The notes under the pieces are model-generated. The model was not told where the DNA came from and made no database searches. It saw only the letters and a list, made by a program, of their open reading frames with translations. From assembly GCA_029582155.1 (NCBI GenBank), contig CM055909.1, positions 17,300,534 through 17,364,533 on the forward strand: 64,000 bases of DNA. The letters run 5' to 3'. The position numbers were made by a program, and so were the translations under genes. This document shows, piece by piece, positions 48,546 to 59,394 of the stretch (its first letter is position 1; each line of letters begins with the position of its first letter). Origin of the DNA: Panopea generosa (lineage: Eukaryota > Mollusca > Bivalvia > Adapedonta > Hiatellidae).

Positions 48546-49362
48546 GACCTTAGGAGAAATTACCCCGTTACCGTCTTAGACAGAACATATATACATTGTT
48601 CTAGCACTAAAACGTGAATCGTAAAATATATGGACATATATTAAGATAGACGGAATGGATAGAAACCGTAAAAGCAATAGAATAAGAAAGTGAAGAAGAA
48701 AAGGATAGAGGAAGAGAAGAAAAAGGAAGAAGAGAAAAAATAGAGAATATACTGAGATTACATTATGCATACTTCAGAAATCATGACTTAGGTTATGATG
48801 TGAGAGAATACTGATACCAATTACTGATGTTTATGTAACGAATTTAATTTTAACAATATATCAACTATGTCCATAACGATAAATGTCATCTTACAAATGA
48901 CTGTTTCTATTTAAAATATAGATCATTAAAAACAAGTGACAAAATATATTTTAAAGTGTTTACTCTAAACTTTAAGATAGTTAAGATAGTATCACACTTC
49001 TAAATTAAATCCAAAACACTTAGAAGATGTGCATACTGTAAAATGTACTGAAACATAACACTTTGTGAATACAGGTGATATCCACAGCCATCTATAGGTA
49101 TAGCTGGTTATTAAATTGAGCGACATTAACTGAATGCTAACCTTATAAAGAAGCAGGTACACACCTGGATTAATGTGCAGTAAAGATATGATTAGTTACA
49201 GTTTGTCATGATTGCGTCAAGCAAGTTAAACATAATTATAAAGGTCTATTGAACACACGTTTACACACCTTTTTGTCAAATTACTGTTATTTTCGTATAG
49301 TGGTGTGTCGTATGAAGGAACACATTCGCTTGTAACTGAGTGAAAAATTGAAAGCTAGGAAA
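48546..49362. promoter_or_regulatory. Upstream region of the SLC6 gene
   Basis: AT-rich, with an A/G-rich stretch at 48680-48740. A TATAAAG at 49237-49243 is 120 nt upstream of the start codon and is the only TATA-like element at a sensible distance. In-frame stop TAA at 49333 precedes the ATG, so the coding start is confined to 49363. Confidence 0.3.
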
Positions 49363-50151
49363 ATGACAGAATACCGTCGAATGCAATGGAAAAGGAGATT
49401 CGAATTTCTGTTTACGTCGTTTGGTTATACTATAGGACTAGGTAATATATGGCGCTTTCCGGCTATGTGTGCTACACACGGTGGCGGATTGTTTCTTATA
49501 CCTTACTTACTCACAGTCGTGTTGTGTACTTTCCCTATGTTAGTTTTAGAAATAGCTCTTGGGCAGTTCTCCTCGGCAGGACCTATTCAAGCATGGAGAA
49601 TGAGTCCGATATTTGTTGGCATCGGCTGTGCAATATTGTTCAACACAATCATCACAAACATATATTACGTCACGATTGTTATGTACGCTCTCTACTACAT
49701 GCTGGTGTCCTTTGTCAGTATTGGCGGAATGTTGCCATGGCAACAGTGTAGACCAGATGAAGACGATTGGAGCACAGATTCATGTAGGACAGAACCATAC
49801 CCAGATTTCTCGTCCATGGTAACGTCTGCTGAGAAAATAAATTCATTTAAATCTTTAATGGACCCAAACTGTGTTAAGAAAACATTTGACTTACTAAAAC
49901 CGGATCTCGATAACTCTATCACATCTGTGGATAATATGCAGTTTGACGATTTCAAAATTAACTTTACACATTGCGAAAAAACATTTTCATCCCCTGAAGA
50001 AGAATATTGGAACCGATATGTACTGAATGTCCACGAATCGGGCGGCCTGAATGATCTGGGCAAAGTTGTGGGCCGTAATGCATTTCTACTTTTTATCATT
50101 TGGCTGATCGTTTTCTACTGTTGTGTTCGTGGAATAAGATCGATAGCAAAG
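49363..50151 (+). CDS. SLC6 exon 1 (TM1 to TM4)
   Basis: Encodes residues 1-263 and ends atagcaaag|gtaagt. It holds TM1, TM2 (GGGLFLIPYLL), ALGQFSS, TM3 and the outer loop with Cys pair, up to VRGIRSIAK at the TM4-TM5 link. The usual FPYLCY of TM1 is FPAMCA here. Frames on other strands over this exon are shadows. Confidence 0.93.
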
Positions 50152-53100
50152 GTAAGTTTAATCAAACAGCAGTATTCACGTACACATTTAGTTTATCATT
50201 TCATCTAAGTGAACATATACCATTGCACAAAGTAAAACCTTTTCATGTGTGAGTACATGTACAGTCAGAATGGTAACTTTCAATATTTTGATATCTAATT
50301 TCAAAAGAAGATTAATTGTGTTTGAAATGAGACACCAAAACCATTAATCGAACGTCATTGCGGACATCGTATTATGTCATTAAAATGTTGCATAAAATAA
50401 AACAAACGCTACAAATTCTGATGGCGCATGCATATTTATCAAAGCCCGGTATCATGACTTATAGTCCTTTGATTAGTTTCTGGCACCTTGCCCATTGATT
50501 GCCTTGACTATGTTTGATGGTTTACAATGTCTTAACCGTCGACGAATATACCTTTCATCCATCATAATATTCGGAAACATTTATCGACGACCACTGATGT
50601 ACTTCTCACACCACTATTATATTTCCCATAGGACTCCATTGTAGCATTAATGTCTAAGACACAGCGAAAAAAAAACTGCAGCATGTTTCTGGACTCAATT
50701 TTAGTTATAAAGGCGAAAATACATACATTAACCAGTTTTTCAATTTTATTTTAATTCAATGTTTTTGTGAGATTCATCAATTTCCAGAGTAATAATATGT
50801 CAACTATTCGATGCGGTTCGAACCAACAATTCTGAAATGACACAGAAGTGTACAGAGCGCTGGTATCAGTATCACAGTGGTGATTTCGAAAATGCTGATC
50901 TTTTAAATCATGATAGGAAAAAACAATGCACTACAAAACCCTGAAATAGGAAGAGCAAGAAAAAAAGTTTTATTTCTACATCCTTCATCTATAAGTTCGG
51001 AGTACTCAAGTGAGATAATAGTGGTGTGAGTCCTACAGCGGTACATCACTGGACATGGATATACTTAATAACATGTGTTTCGGTTATTGTTTCAATACAA
51101 TTTGAAGTATTATATTATTCACAATATGTCGCCCATGAACTGTCACAACTGGGAAATCTAGATCTGGTGGATAAGTGGATTCTTCCTTTCATGCGTTTTT
51201 ATATCAAACATGTTACGACTGACTAATACAAAATATATGCAGCAACATTAAAACGTACGAGTATATGGTGTTCAACACAAATATGTCGTACAAATATATA
51301 TTTATGTAAATCTAATCAAGTGTCAATCAACTCTTTAGCTCAATCATCTTGCTACCGTCACTAAGAGGAGATAATTGTAAGTGAGACCTTTATTACCAGG
51401 TTGATGGCACTTGTATCAAATATTCTTCCTGTATAAAGTATACTTCTTCTGATTGTTCTATAAACGGTTTGCGTTTGGCTGTTTTCTTTGAATGTCATAA
51501 CTTCTGCTAATTGTACTATATTCCTGTTATACCCATTTCTAAATATAAATAACGGAATAGCTTGCATTTCTAACAGTTTCGTCAAAATATGGAATAGCGC
51601 TATTGGAGTTTGTATGCGGCATAAGAAGACAATTGAGTATGTCTATATATCTTTAATATTTATTCTTATTCAAGTCCACATTTTATAAAAATTCAGTATG
51701 GTATATTTTATTTATTTTCAGATGATTTACATAACTGCAACATTTCCATTCGGTTTATTACTTATCTTATTGTTGCGTGGTGTGACCTTGACAGGACACG
51801 AGGTTGGTTTACACTTTTATACACAACCAGACTGGAGCAAATTAGGTGACATGGAAATCTGGTCTGCGGCAGCCACACAAGCGTTTTATTCCATGGGTAT
51901 AGCATACGGTAGCCACATAGCGTTAGCCAGTTACAATAAATTCAATAACAATTTTTTACGAGATGCATTAATTATTGGACTGGCTAACACTCTTACGAGT
52001 GTTTTAAGTGGGTTAGTCGTGTTCTCGTTTTTGGGATATGCATCTACTCGCTTACATAAACCTATTGACGAAATAGTTGCCGAAGGGCCAAGTATTCTAT
52101 TTGTATCCTACGTCCAAGGAGTATCGCACTTACCTGGGGCGGCATTTTGGTCATTCTTGTTCTTTATGATGGTTTTCACACTGGGTTTGGACACTGAAGT
52201 AGTGTTCGTGTGGACGCTGTATAGCAGTCTGGAGGACGTATACCCGTCTTTCTTTAAGCGGTTTAGAAAACTGATTCTGATTGTTATGTGCGTATTTTAC
52301 TTTTTACTTGGACTTCCACTTGTTACTAAGGGAGGGATTCACATGATAGTTGTAATGGACAGATATGTGGCTGATTTCACTCTTACGTTGTTTCTCATCA
52401 TGGAAATCGTCTCAGTATGTTTGGTGTATGGAATTAAAAACTTCATGTCTGACATAGAAATGATGGTGGGTAAACAGCATCGATTTCTACGCTGGTACGC
52501 GATTTCAACCTGGGCCGGGACAGTGCCTGTATTTTGCTTGGTGAGTATATGTCATTTTATCTCACTTGTGTATATTGATATATATGAATTATTTAATGAT
52601 ATATATTTATATAATTTTTAGCAATTTTTATAATAAATATACATTAATATTAACTCAAGCTGTAATATCGAAGCTGGATCTATTTATATTTCGTTTACAC
52701 GGGTTTGTAAGTTTCATAGTTTTATCTACAATCCACTCGATAACTTCATTGGGCATATTTTCAGAAAATGCCATTAAACTTAAACAGAAATAAGCATGAA
52801 ATAACTTTTTGAAAAACACCATCCGCAAAGACAAACTTCACAATTATATCAATATCTTGTATTGGATGTGTTTAGAAAAACAATAGAATTTTTACAACTA
52901 TATATTTATATACTTTGATGCAATTGTATCAGAACATACCGTGATATCAAAATACACCTACGCGTTACGAGTTGCAACCATGTTTTAGTTATTTTGTCTG
53001 GTTATTGAATTCTTGTAACTTCCTGATATCAGATAACACGTGTTACATTGTATTATCGTCACTGCATATTACATGTCACAATACAAGCGATTATAATTGA

Positions 53101-55658
53101 CTTTTCATTTTAACTGACTGCTTGATGTCATTTTTTAAACATCGATGACAACAATTAATGTAAAATATATTTGATTTCTTCATTTATAATTGAAAGATAA
53201 AAAAAACACAATCCAAGTGAATATCAATATATAATTGTATTCTAAATAAAGAGACATTACTGTCAAAAGGTTACAAGAGAGTAAATACCCTTGTTAGCAT
53301 AACAAGAAATAATGCCGGTGACAAATAATTCTTGTTTCTTTCCATTTAGCAATGCATTTTCTTCTGTTATTGCTCCTTCTGTAATGTGAATGACATTATT
53401 GGTGTGTATAGAACATGTTGAAAGCATTGTCTTGTTTTAATTGTGAATTTAGAAAAAAATATTATAGTGTGACATTGCAATATGAATATATTATTTCACT
53501 TTGTGAATAGATATTGTTACAGATTGAAACAAGACCCCAACATCCTAGCACTATATATATCAACAAACAGTAACATATAAGCTTATCTCGTTTGATTTTG
53601 GTCTTTCTACGAATGAAACGTCTTTTAAAATATTTTATTCGCTATACTAGATATAAATAAATGGATACTGACCTAACCGCATGCAAAATAGTATTAAATA
53701 TATTTGACATGTGTGCATACATTAATTCAAATGGTGGCAATACAGAATAATGTAAGAAGAAGATTGATAACAAAAAGGTAACTTCATATTATGACGATGC
53801 TGTGAACTCTTACATACTTCTGACCTTATTTCCAATGCAATAGTGTAAATCATGTCAGTATTGCACGTACATTTCAGTTCATAATAGTTGCTTCAGTTAT
53901 CGGATACTCGACCCCATCATACAATGATGTTCCTACACCCGGATGGGGAGAAGCTATAGGCTGGTTCATAATTATAACTCCAATTTTAATTATCATTATA
54001 TCATCCCTGTGGCAGATATACAGGATTGGAGGGGTATGTATACACATGGTTTTTACTCCAAATTAATTATCATTATTATATCCTGATGTCAGATACACCA
54101 GTTAGGAGGGATATGCATACACCCGGTTATTGCTCCCATTTTAATTATCATTATAATATAAACCGGATTGGTGGGGTATGTATACACCCGGTTATTGCTC
54201 CCATTTTAATTATAATTATAATATAAACCGGATTGGAGGGGTATGCATACATCCGGTTATTGCTCCCATTTTAATTATCATTATAACATAAACCGGATTG
54301 GAGGGTTATGTATACACATGGTTATTGCTCCAGTTTTAATTATCATTATAATATAAACCTGATTGGAGGGGCGTGTACACACATGGTTATTGCTCCATTT
54401 CTATTTTCATTATAATATAAACCAGATTGGAGAGGTATGCATACACAAGGTTTTTACTCCAATTTTAATTATAATTATAATATAAACCAGATTGGAGTGG
54501 TATGAGTACACATGGTTATTACTCCAACTTAAATAACATTAATATTATATCCTGATGTCAGATTCACCGGTTTGGAAGGGTATGAACATCTATGCACATG
54601 GTTGTTTTTCCAATTCAATCTTCATTATAATATAAACCGGATTAGAGAGGTATGAACATGTACACACATGATTATTGCTCAAACTTAATTAACATAAATA
54701 TATTATTCTTATGTCAGATACACTGGTTTGGAGGGGTCTGTACATGTATACACAAGGTTATTTCTTCCATATTAATTCTCAATATATTTTTCATTACATA
54801 CATAGCCATTACACCAATTCTTATCTGCTATACATTATATGGGTACAATAAATTAAGCAACTCACTTAAACAGTGTTGGCTAGAAATGACCTGGGTACAA
54901 ACATACCAGTCTCGTTATCCATTGGAGATAGAACAACAAAGAGGGGCATGCTTGTCATGTTTTCTCTGTATAAGTAGTAAGCGTTTCAATATTCATAAGT
55001 AAAAATTAAATTTGGTTCACATCTGCCTTGTTGTTTTAATATCAAGAAAACAGAAATTTGAAAATATAAATCACACATATTCACCCAACACAACTGACCT
55101 GACGCGAGAACGATCATCGATCCGCTCAATTGTCACTTGGCATTGTTTTTCCAAGTATGTACAATGTAGTGTGTATTTAAACATCATTTGTTTGTCTAAG
55201 GAAAATGTCATTATATCAACCAATAGTGACAACTGATAGGATTATCGACTTGTTTGATTGACAACCTGCGTGAGGTCAATTTATACACTTGTCTTAACTG
55301 TCTCTCGATAGTCATGCATTATAGTTTAAACATTTTTAATAGAAATTAAGTTATAATGGAAAACTTTTATTTGATAATTCAGCTGAGACAGGCGGCCAAA
55401 CCGGATATATTATGGGGACCAAAGGACCCGGCTGACCAGCAAGGCCGGTACATGAACTCTCATTATCACGAAGCCAATGAATTAGATAACCGTCAAAACG
55501 AAGCAGCTGTTAGCACATTGTATGACAATCCTTATTTTGTAAATGAAGCCAGTATTACTGATGGACCAATGAACGTTAACATGGCTCCTATCTCACAGAC
55601 TGTCATAGACACAGAGGATGCTCCACCTCAACAGTGCAGTGGTTTGTTTGAGAAATAG
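49363..55658 (+). CDS. SLC6 sodium- and chloride-dependent neurotransmitter/amino-acid transporter (4 exons, 679 aa)
   Basis: Exons 49363-50151, 51722-52540, 53878-54033 and 55383-55658 all join in phase 0 to 2040 nt including the stop. It is a plasma-membrane symporter of the 12-TM SLC6 fold. TM1 has GYTIGLGNIWRFP (21-33) with Gly25 where monoamine carriers have Asp, which points to an amino-acid, GABA or glycine-type substrate. The large second outer loop has the C...C pair (LPWQQC...DSC) and an N-F-T sequon. TM6 has ATQAFYSMGIAYGSHIALAS (314-333), with the Ser of the chloride site. TM7 has N352-x3-S356. TM8 has GLDT (418-421), with Asp of the Na2 site and Thr for the usual Ser. Then come PGWGEAIGWF in TM11-12 and the family's W-G-P (599-601) in the C-terminal tail. 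Length is normal for the family. The cytosolic N-terminus is only about 12 residues, short for SLC6. The exact substrate cannot be read from sequence. Confidence 0.93.
50625..50990. repeat. Interspersed repeat-like segment in SLC6 intron 1
   Basis: Resembles parts of 40630-40900 (cccatagg, aatgtctaagacacagcg, then poly-A, later 'catgataggaaaaaa'). The rest of intron 1 (50152-51721) shows nothing else. Confidence 0.3.
51722..52540 (+). CDS. SLC6 exon 2 (TM5 to TM10)
   Basis: Acceptor tttattttcag|atgatt and donor tgcttg|gtgagt. It encodes residues 264-536, starting MIYITATFPF (the family's 'TATFPY' segment). It includes RGVTLTG, SYNKFNNN and RDALI, the TM8 sodium-site region, and ends TWAGTVPVFCL. 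The open frame continues into the intron to 52621, but the consensus donor and the next exon's homology fix the end. Confidence 0.93.
53878..54033 (+). CDS. SLC6 exon 3 (TM11-TM12)
   Basis: Acceptor acatttcag|ttcata. It encodes 52 residues (537-588): FIIVASVIGYS..., then PGWGEAIGWF, then a very Ile-rich TM12 and SLWQIYRIGG. It ends ggaggg|gtatgt. The frame has no Met start and is too short to appear among long open frames, but its match to the family and flanking phases are clear. The 3' end of this exon, donor included, is the seed of the array that follows. Confidence 0.88.
54028..54750. repeat. 65-bp intronic minisatellite derived from the end of SLC6 exon 3
   Basis: The regular unit is 65 bp: 'attggaggggtatgtataca' + 'cccggttattgctcccattt' + 'taattatcattataatataa' + 'accgg'. 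The first unit overlaps the coding sequence (actccaattttaattatcat...caggattggaggg) and its donor gtatgtat. Two or three units keep a 'ctgatgtcagatacac' remnant of the exon's 'ctgtggcagatatac'. About 11 units. Most carry a 'ggaggggtatg' donor-like site. Confidence 0.9.
54751..55094. other. Rest of SLC6 intron 3, with a possible exon-3 relic
   Basis: The stretch at 54808-54870 translates in one frame to ITPILICYTLYGYNKLSNSL, reminiscent of the ITPIL of exon 3 and of TM12 in relatives. It has no good donor and is probably a diverged copy or chance. Confidence 0.3.
55095..55279. mobile_element. MITE with 'TGACCT' inverted ends in SLC6 intron 3
   Basis: Starts tgacctgacgcgagaa and ends acctgcgtgaggtca, whose reverse complement is tgacctcacgcaggt. 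Same family as 44043-44233. Confidence 0.65.
55383..55658 (+). CDS. SLC6 exon 4 (C-terminal cytosolic tail)
   Basis: Acceptor gataattcag|ctgaga. It starts LRQAAKPDILWGPKDPADQQ, the conserved region after TM12 (LRxxxKPxxxWGP), and continues for 91 residues to TAG at 55656-55658. It includes YDNPYF, similar to NPx(Y/F) sorting signals. The upstream Met of the open frame (55356) is in the intron. Confidence 0.9.
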   Translation: MRQAAKPDILWGPKDPADQQGRYMNSHYHEANELDNRQNEAAVSTLYDNPYFVNEASITDGPMNVNMAPISQTVIDTEDAPPQQCSGLFEK

Positions 55659-56222
55659 AAGTCAACACGAGTTTGAATAATTTAGGGAAGTGAACAAATT
55701 ATGTAGTTGTCCAAACTTAGGACAGACAATCTGCTCAACCTCTTAAAAATATCGTCAAACAGTTGAAGATATGCAGTTCATTATGGTAATAACATATTTA
55801 CCTGTTGTATAATTTGTAATGTGTTATCGTAAAAGGAATGTTTACACAACATTGATTTTGAATATACTAAACGGAACAGATAACTTTTGTGTTCCCAATA
55901 TCTTCCGTAACATACTGACTAGCGCACTCATTTCGATAATTATTCCAAATTTAATAATACAAACTTGATCGTAACTATCCTTAATAGTCTTTCTTATTCA
56001 AGTCCAGATTTCAAGGACATTGCTTTGATACATTTTGAGAAAATGCTTATAATGTCAGCTGACGGGTTAGCTATTTTGCTAAGTTAGGAAAATACATATC
56101 ATATCAGTTGACTGGTTAGCAGTTCCGTTTAGTATAAATTGTAATAAAAAACAGAGTTGAAATGAGTTATCCCACCATATAACATGTTTGTTCTTTGTTT
56201 ATGTATATAAAATATGAATGCA

Positions 56223-56228
56223 AATAAA
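56223..56228 (+). terminator. Polyadenylation signal of the SLC6 gene
   Basis: AATAAA about 565 nt after the stop, followed by T/GT-rich sequence (gtttttatatttgttatg) that itself repeats three times as 'ttaacacttggtttatat'. No other AATAAA was noticed between the stop and this site. Confidence 0.5.
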
Positions 56229-56477
56229 GTTTTTATATTTGTTATGTTAACACTTGGTTTATATTTGCTATGTTAACACTTGGTTTATATTTGTTATTTT
56301 AACACTTGGTTTATATCTCTTATATATTTTATGTGGACTATATGTCTTTTATGTTGATAATGACAGTCATCATTTATGTTGATATAACTTTTATGATAGT
56401 CATTTATATATAGAAATGACGATTTAAATTTGATATCAGATTGTTGTTTTATTGTTTTACCATTCAATCAGAAATTA

Positions 56478-56713
56478 TTATTTTTTTTAATGGGGTTTAG
56501 TTTTCAACACATTTCAGGTTTTATATATGGCACATCCAGTTAACTGGTGGAGGAAGAACTCAGACTGAGTAGAACCACCGTCCTTCCGCAAGTAACTGAA
56601 AACTTTCTCACATAACGTTTTTGGAGCGATTGGTACTCGAACCTATGACTTTAGCGGTGAGAGGTAAGTAATCTTGAGACGGGGTCTTGTACCACTCAGC
56701 CACGGAGGACCCC
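56478..56713 (-). mobile_element. SINE family 1, full length, minus strand, with 12-bp target duplication
   Basis: Read on the minus strand: head ggggtcctccgtggctgagt, B-box-like 'cataggttcgagtacca', 'cttgcggaaggacggtggt', and 3' end '...ctgaaatgtgttgaaaac' + 'taaaccccatt' with an A-rich tail. It is flanked by AATCAGAAATTA at 56466-56477 and 56714-56725. The open frame 56674-56967 crosses this and the next SINE and is an artefact. Confidence 0.9.
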
Positions 56714-56772
56714 AATCAGAAATTAGAGTTCCCACCAAACAAAGCTATAGTTGTGAATATGACTATTCTATG

Positions 56773-57005
56773 TGCCGGTTAGCACAGTCGGTATCGCGTC
56801 TGACCATCAATCCAGGTGTCACGTGTTCGATATACGACGTTTCGTCTCATTATCATTCGTCTCTCACCGTTGATTCAAGTGGGAAAGTTATTAATTACTG
56901 GCAAAGACGGGATGTGCTGGAGTACTGGTTAACCTTCCAGGATCCCAGAGAACAGTGGTTAAGTTAACGGATCGTCTGTTAGCCTTCGATGGCATAAAAA
57001 TGACA
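56773..57005 (+). mobile_element. SINE family 2, plus strand
   Basis: Head 'gccggttagcacagtcggta' and 'ggtgtcacgtgttcgat', body 'gttgattcaagtgggaaag', 'ggatcccagagaacagtgg', and 3' end 'gatggcataaaaatgacacc'. No repeated tail remains. Confidence 0.75.
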
Positions 57006-57145
57006 CCAACTATTCTTTTAATCTGCCTATACTGTGCACAAAACATTCGTTAGCTCTACGGAATGTGCTACCACGTTTAAATGTTTTTATAAAGTATCTT
57101 CACATTTCTATTGAGCTGTAAATGTGTATTGTAATTTTACTAGTC

Positions 57146-57318
57146 TGTAGAATGAGCCCAGCTCTCCCGATTAAGTTCGTTAAAAAGTATCACATTTAAG
57201 TACGTTGATTGGTCAGTTGCTGCAGGGAAAGTGTGAATGTCTTAGATGATTAGTAAATGTTAAATTGCTATGAATTGTGGGACAGGCATAGAATTTCCTT
57301 CTTTTTTATCGGTTGTTA
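57146..57318. repeat. Dispersed repeat shared with 39416-39575
   Basis: Same ordered blocks as the copy in the C4-like intron, with a 30-bp insertion (aagttcgttaaaaagtatca...) after 'ctcccgatt'. Confidence 0.6.
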
Positions 57319-57719
57319 AAATAAATGGGATATACATGTATCAGGATCGATTAATATATTGAGAACACTCCTGTCTATTTACAACGGCCAATAAACATGA
57401 TTGAACGTTTCTGTGATTCCTTGGGAATAAAAGTCAATGTCAATAAAACAAATGTTGAATTTAGAATGGAGTTTTTTTACCAAAGAGGAACGGAAAATGG
57501 TGTTACAAAAATCTAAACATTGAAATAGTTCCTTTCTATAAATATCTAAGGGCATATATTACCCCTCAAACTGTATTGGTTAAACACTTAAGATAAGTTA
57601 ACTTTACAGGCCAACAATGTCGTCTCATCCATCTTTAGATATCAACGAACTATTTTTTCACCACGTAGATATTTTGTACTATTTGTCAGTATGGTAAAAC
57701 CTATGTTCAGAAATAGTTA
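57319..57719. other. Intergenic, nothing recognised
   Basis: AT-rich with no gene or delimitable repeat. Confidence 0.5.
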
Positions 57720-58060
57720 AAAACTTCTCTAACTAACGATATATCCTATATACTTAATAACGTCCTCTCTAACTACCGATATATCCTATATACTTAATAA
57801 CGTCCTCTCTAACTACCGATATATCCTATATACTTAATAACGTCCTCTCTAACTACCGATATATCCTATATATTTAATAACGTCCTCTCTAACTACCGAT
57901 ATATCCTATATACTTAATAACGTCCTCTCTAACTACCGATATATCCTATATACTTAATAACGTCCTCTCTAAGTACCGATATATCCTATATACTTAATAA
58001 CGTCTTCTCTAACTACCGATATATCCTATATACTTAATAACGTCCTCTGTAACTACCGAT
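57720..58060. repeat. 40-bp tandem array, about 8 units
   Basis: The unit is 'aactaccgatatatcctata' + 'tacttaataacgtcctctct'. Units are almost identical, with single changes (tatttaata, aagtacc, cgtcttc), so the expansion is recent. Confidence 0.95.
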
Positions 58061-58852
58061 GCTCAAGTCATTCATTAATTATTGAAACCGGAAGACGTTA
58101 TAACATTGACAGAGCATTTGATTATGTTCTCTTTGTCAAAAAATAATAAAACAACATGTCAGTTATAGAAGACAAACATCAAGTTTTTCAGTGTACAGCT
58201 TACAATGCAATTTGACCAATATGTTTTAAACCTCAGTGATTGAATAGCCAACATCCAGATAAATTATGAAACTAGATCAATATTGCAATGTTCTTATACC
58301 ATACCTTCATATTACAATCTATACTCGTAAACGGTAAAAAAGTTCAAAATCGATAAACTCATTGTTTGATAAGTATATACAATATTACCATTAATGACAA
58401 TGTGTATCACATTCGACACTTTGAATATATACTGAACGGAACAGGTAACCCGCCACTCTCGTATTTCCCAAATCTTCGTCAAAATATTGAGTTGCGTTAT
58501 GTCAAAATATTGAGTTGCGTTATTTAATTTTTATATGACGATAATGTAAATTATGTAAAATTGTATAATGGGCCGGTGGCCAAGTGTACTGAAATAAACT
58601 TTGTAACGTGTTTATGATACAGCAGAATTTTCGGAGTCGAGATGAATTGATGACCTATCATTTTTGATTTGATTATATACTAAAGACAACACGGCAAACG
58701 TTCACGTGCTCCTAAGTCACTTTGTTTATCTTATTTTACAAAGACGTCACAGTGAAGATTAATTTTGTTGAGTAGGTTTGCGTAGATGTTTTACCAATAT
58801 ATTTAATATGGCTTGTCAACCAGGAGTTATCTAAGTCCCTCATATTCTGGGT
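58061..58852. other. Intergenic, nothing recognised
   Basis: A phrase 'atatactgaacggaacaggtaacc' at about 58427-58452 recurs upstream of exon X in copies A (12419) and B (29866) and near 55863, i.e. a short dispersed repeat. No gene. Confidence 0.45.
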
Positions 58853-58985
58853 CCACACGGTCGAGTCGTCTAAGGCGTTGTACAGCATACTGTGTATCAT
58901 AATTATAACATCCCTGTTACCGCAATGGTAGAGGGTTCAAATCCAGTCTGGTTCAACTGGTTTGTGAAATGTTTTGTCAAGACGA
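58853..58985 (+). mobile_element. SINE family 1-like fragment
   Basis: 'ggtccacacggtcgagtcgtc' + 'taaggcgttg' resembles the A-box region and 'gtagagggttcaaatccag' the B-box. A short insertion separates them. 3' half absent. Confidence 0.5.
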
Positions 58986-59394
58986 GTCTACGATTGTAAT
59001 CATATAAACATTATAGTTATAAATATTATAGTGTATCAACAAACGCTCCAATCATGTCGTTTTAAGCTAGTTAAGGGAAATCCCCTATTTACACGAGGAA
59101 GTACTGATTTGTAACGGTCGATAATAATTGTATAGCTTTCAATGAAGGAATACAACGTACATTAAAGGGACATTGTTTATTCACTTAAATCTGTATTCAG
59201 GCAGTCCGGTTTCATGCTCTTTTATAGCATAAAGTGAACATGTATCATTATTTTGTCGGTATGACAGAAAAATAGAGGAAACATCAATAGTGTTTTTAAA
59301 ACTAACGTGAGGTTTTTACTGTTATCAAGATAATAAAGAAGCCAGTATACATTAATTACTGAGTTCAGATCCTTCCACGGATGTCAATATGAAG

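Noticed and set aside
49449-50099. Overlapping frames on both strands of SLC6 exon 1
   Set aside because: Shadows of the transporter reading frame.
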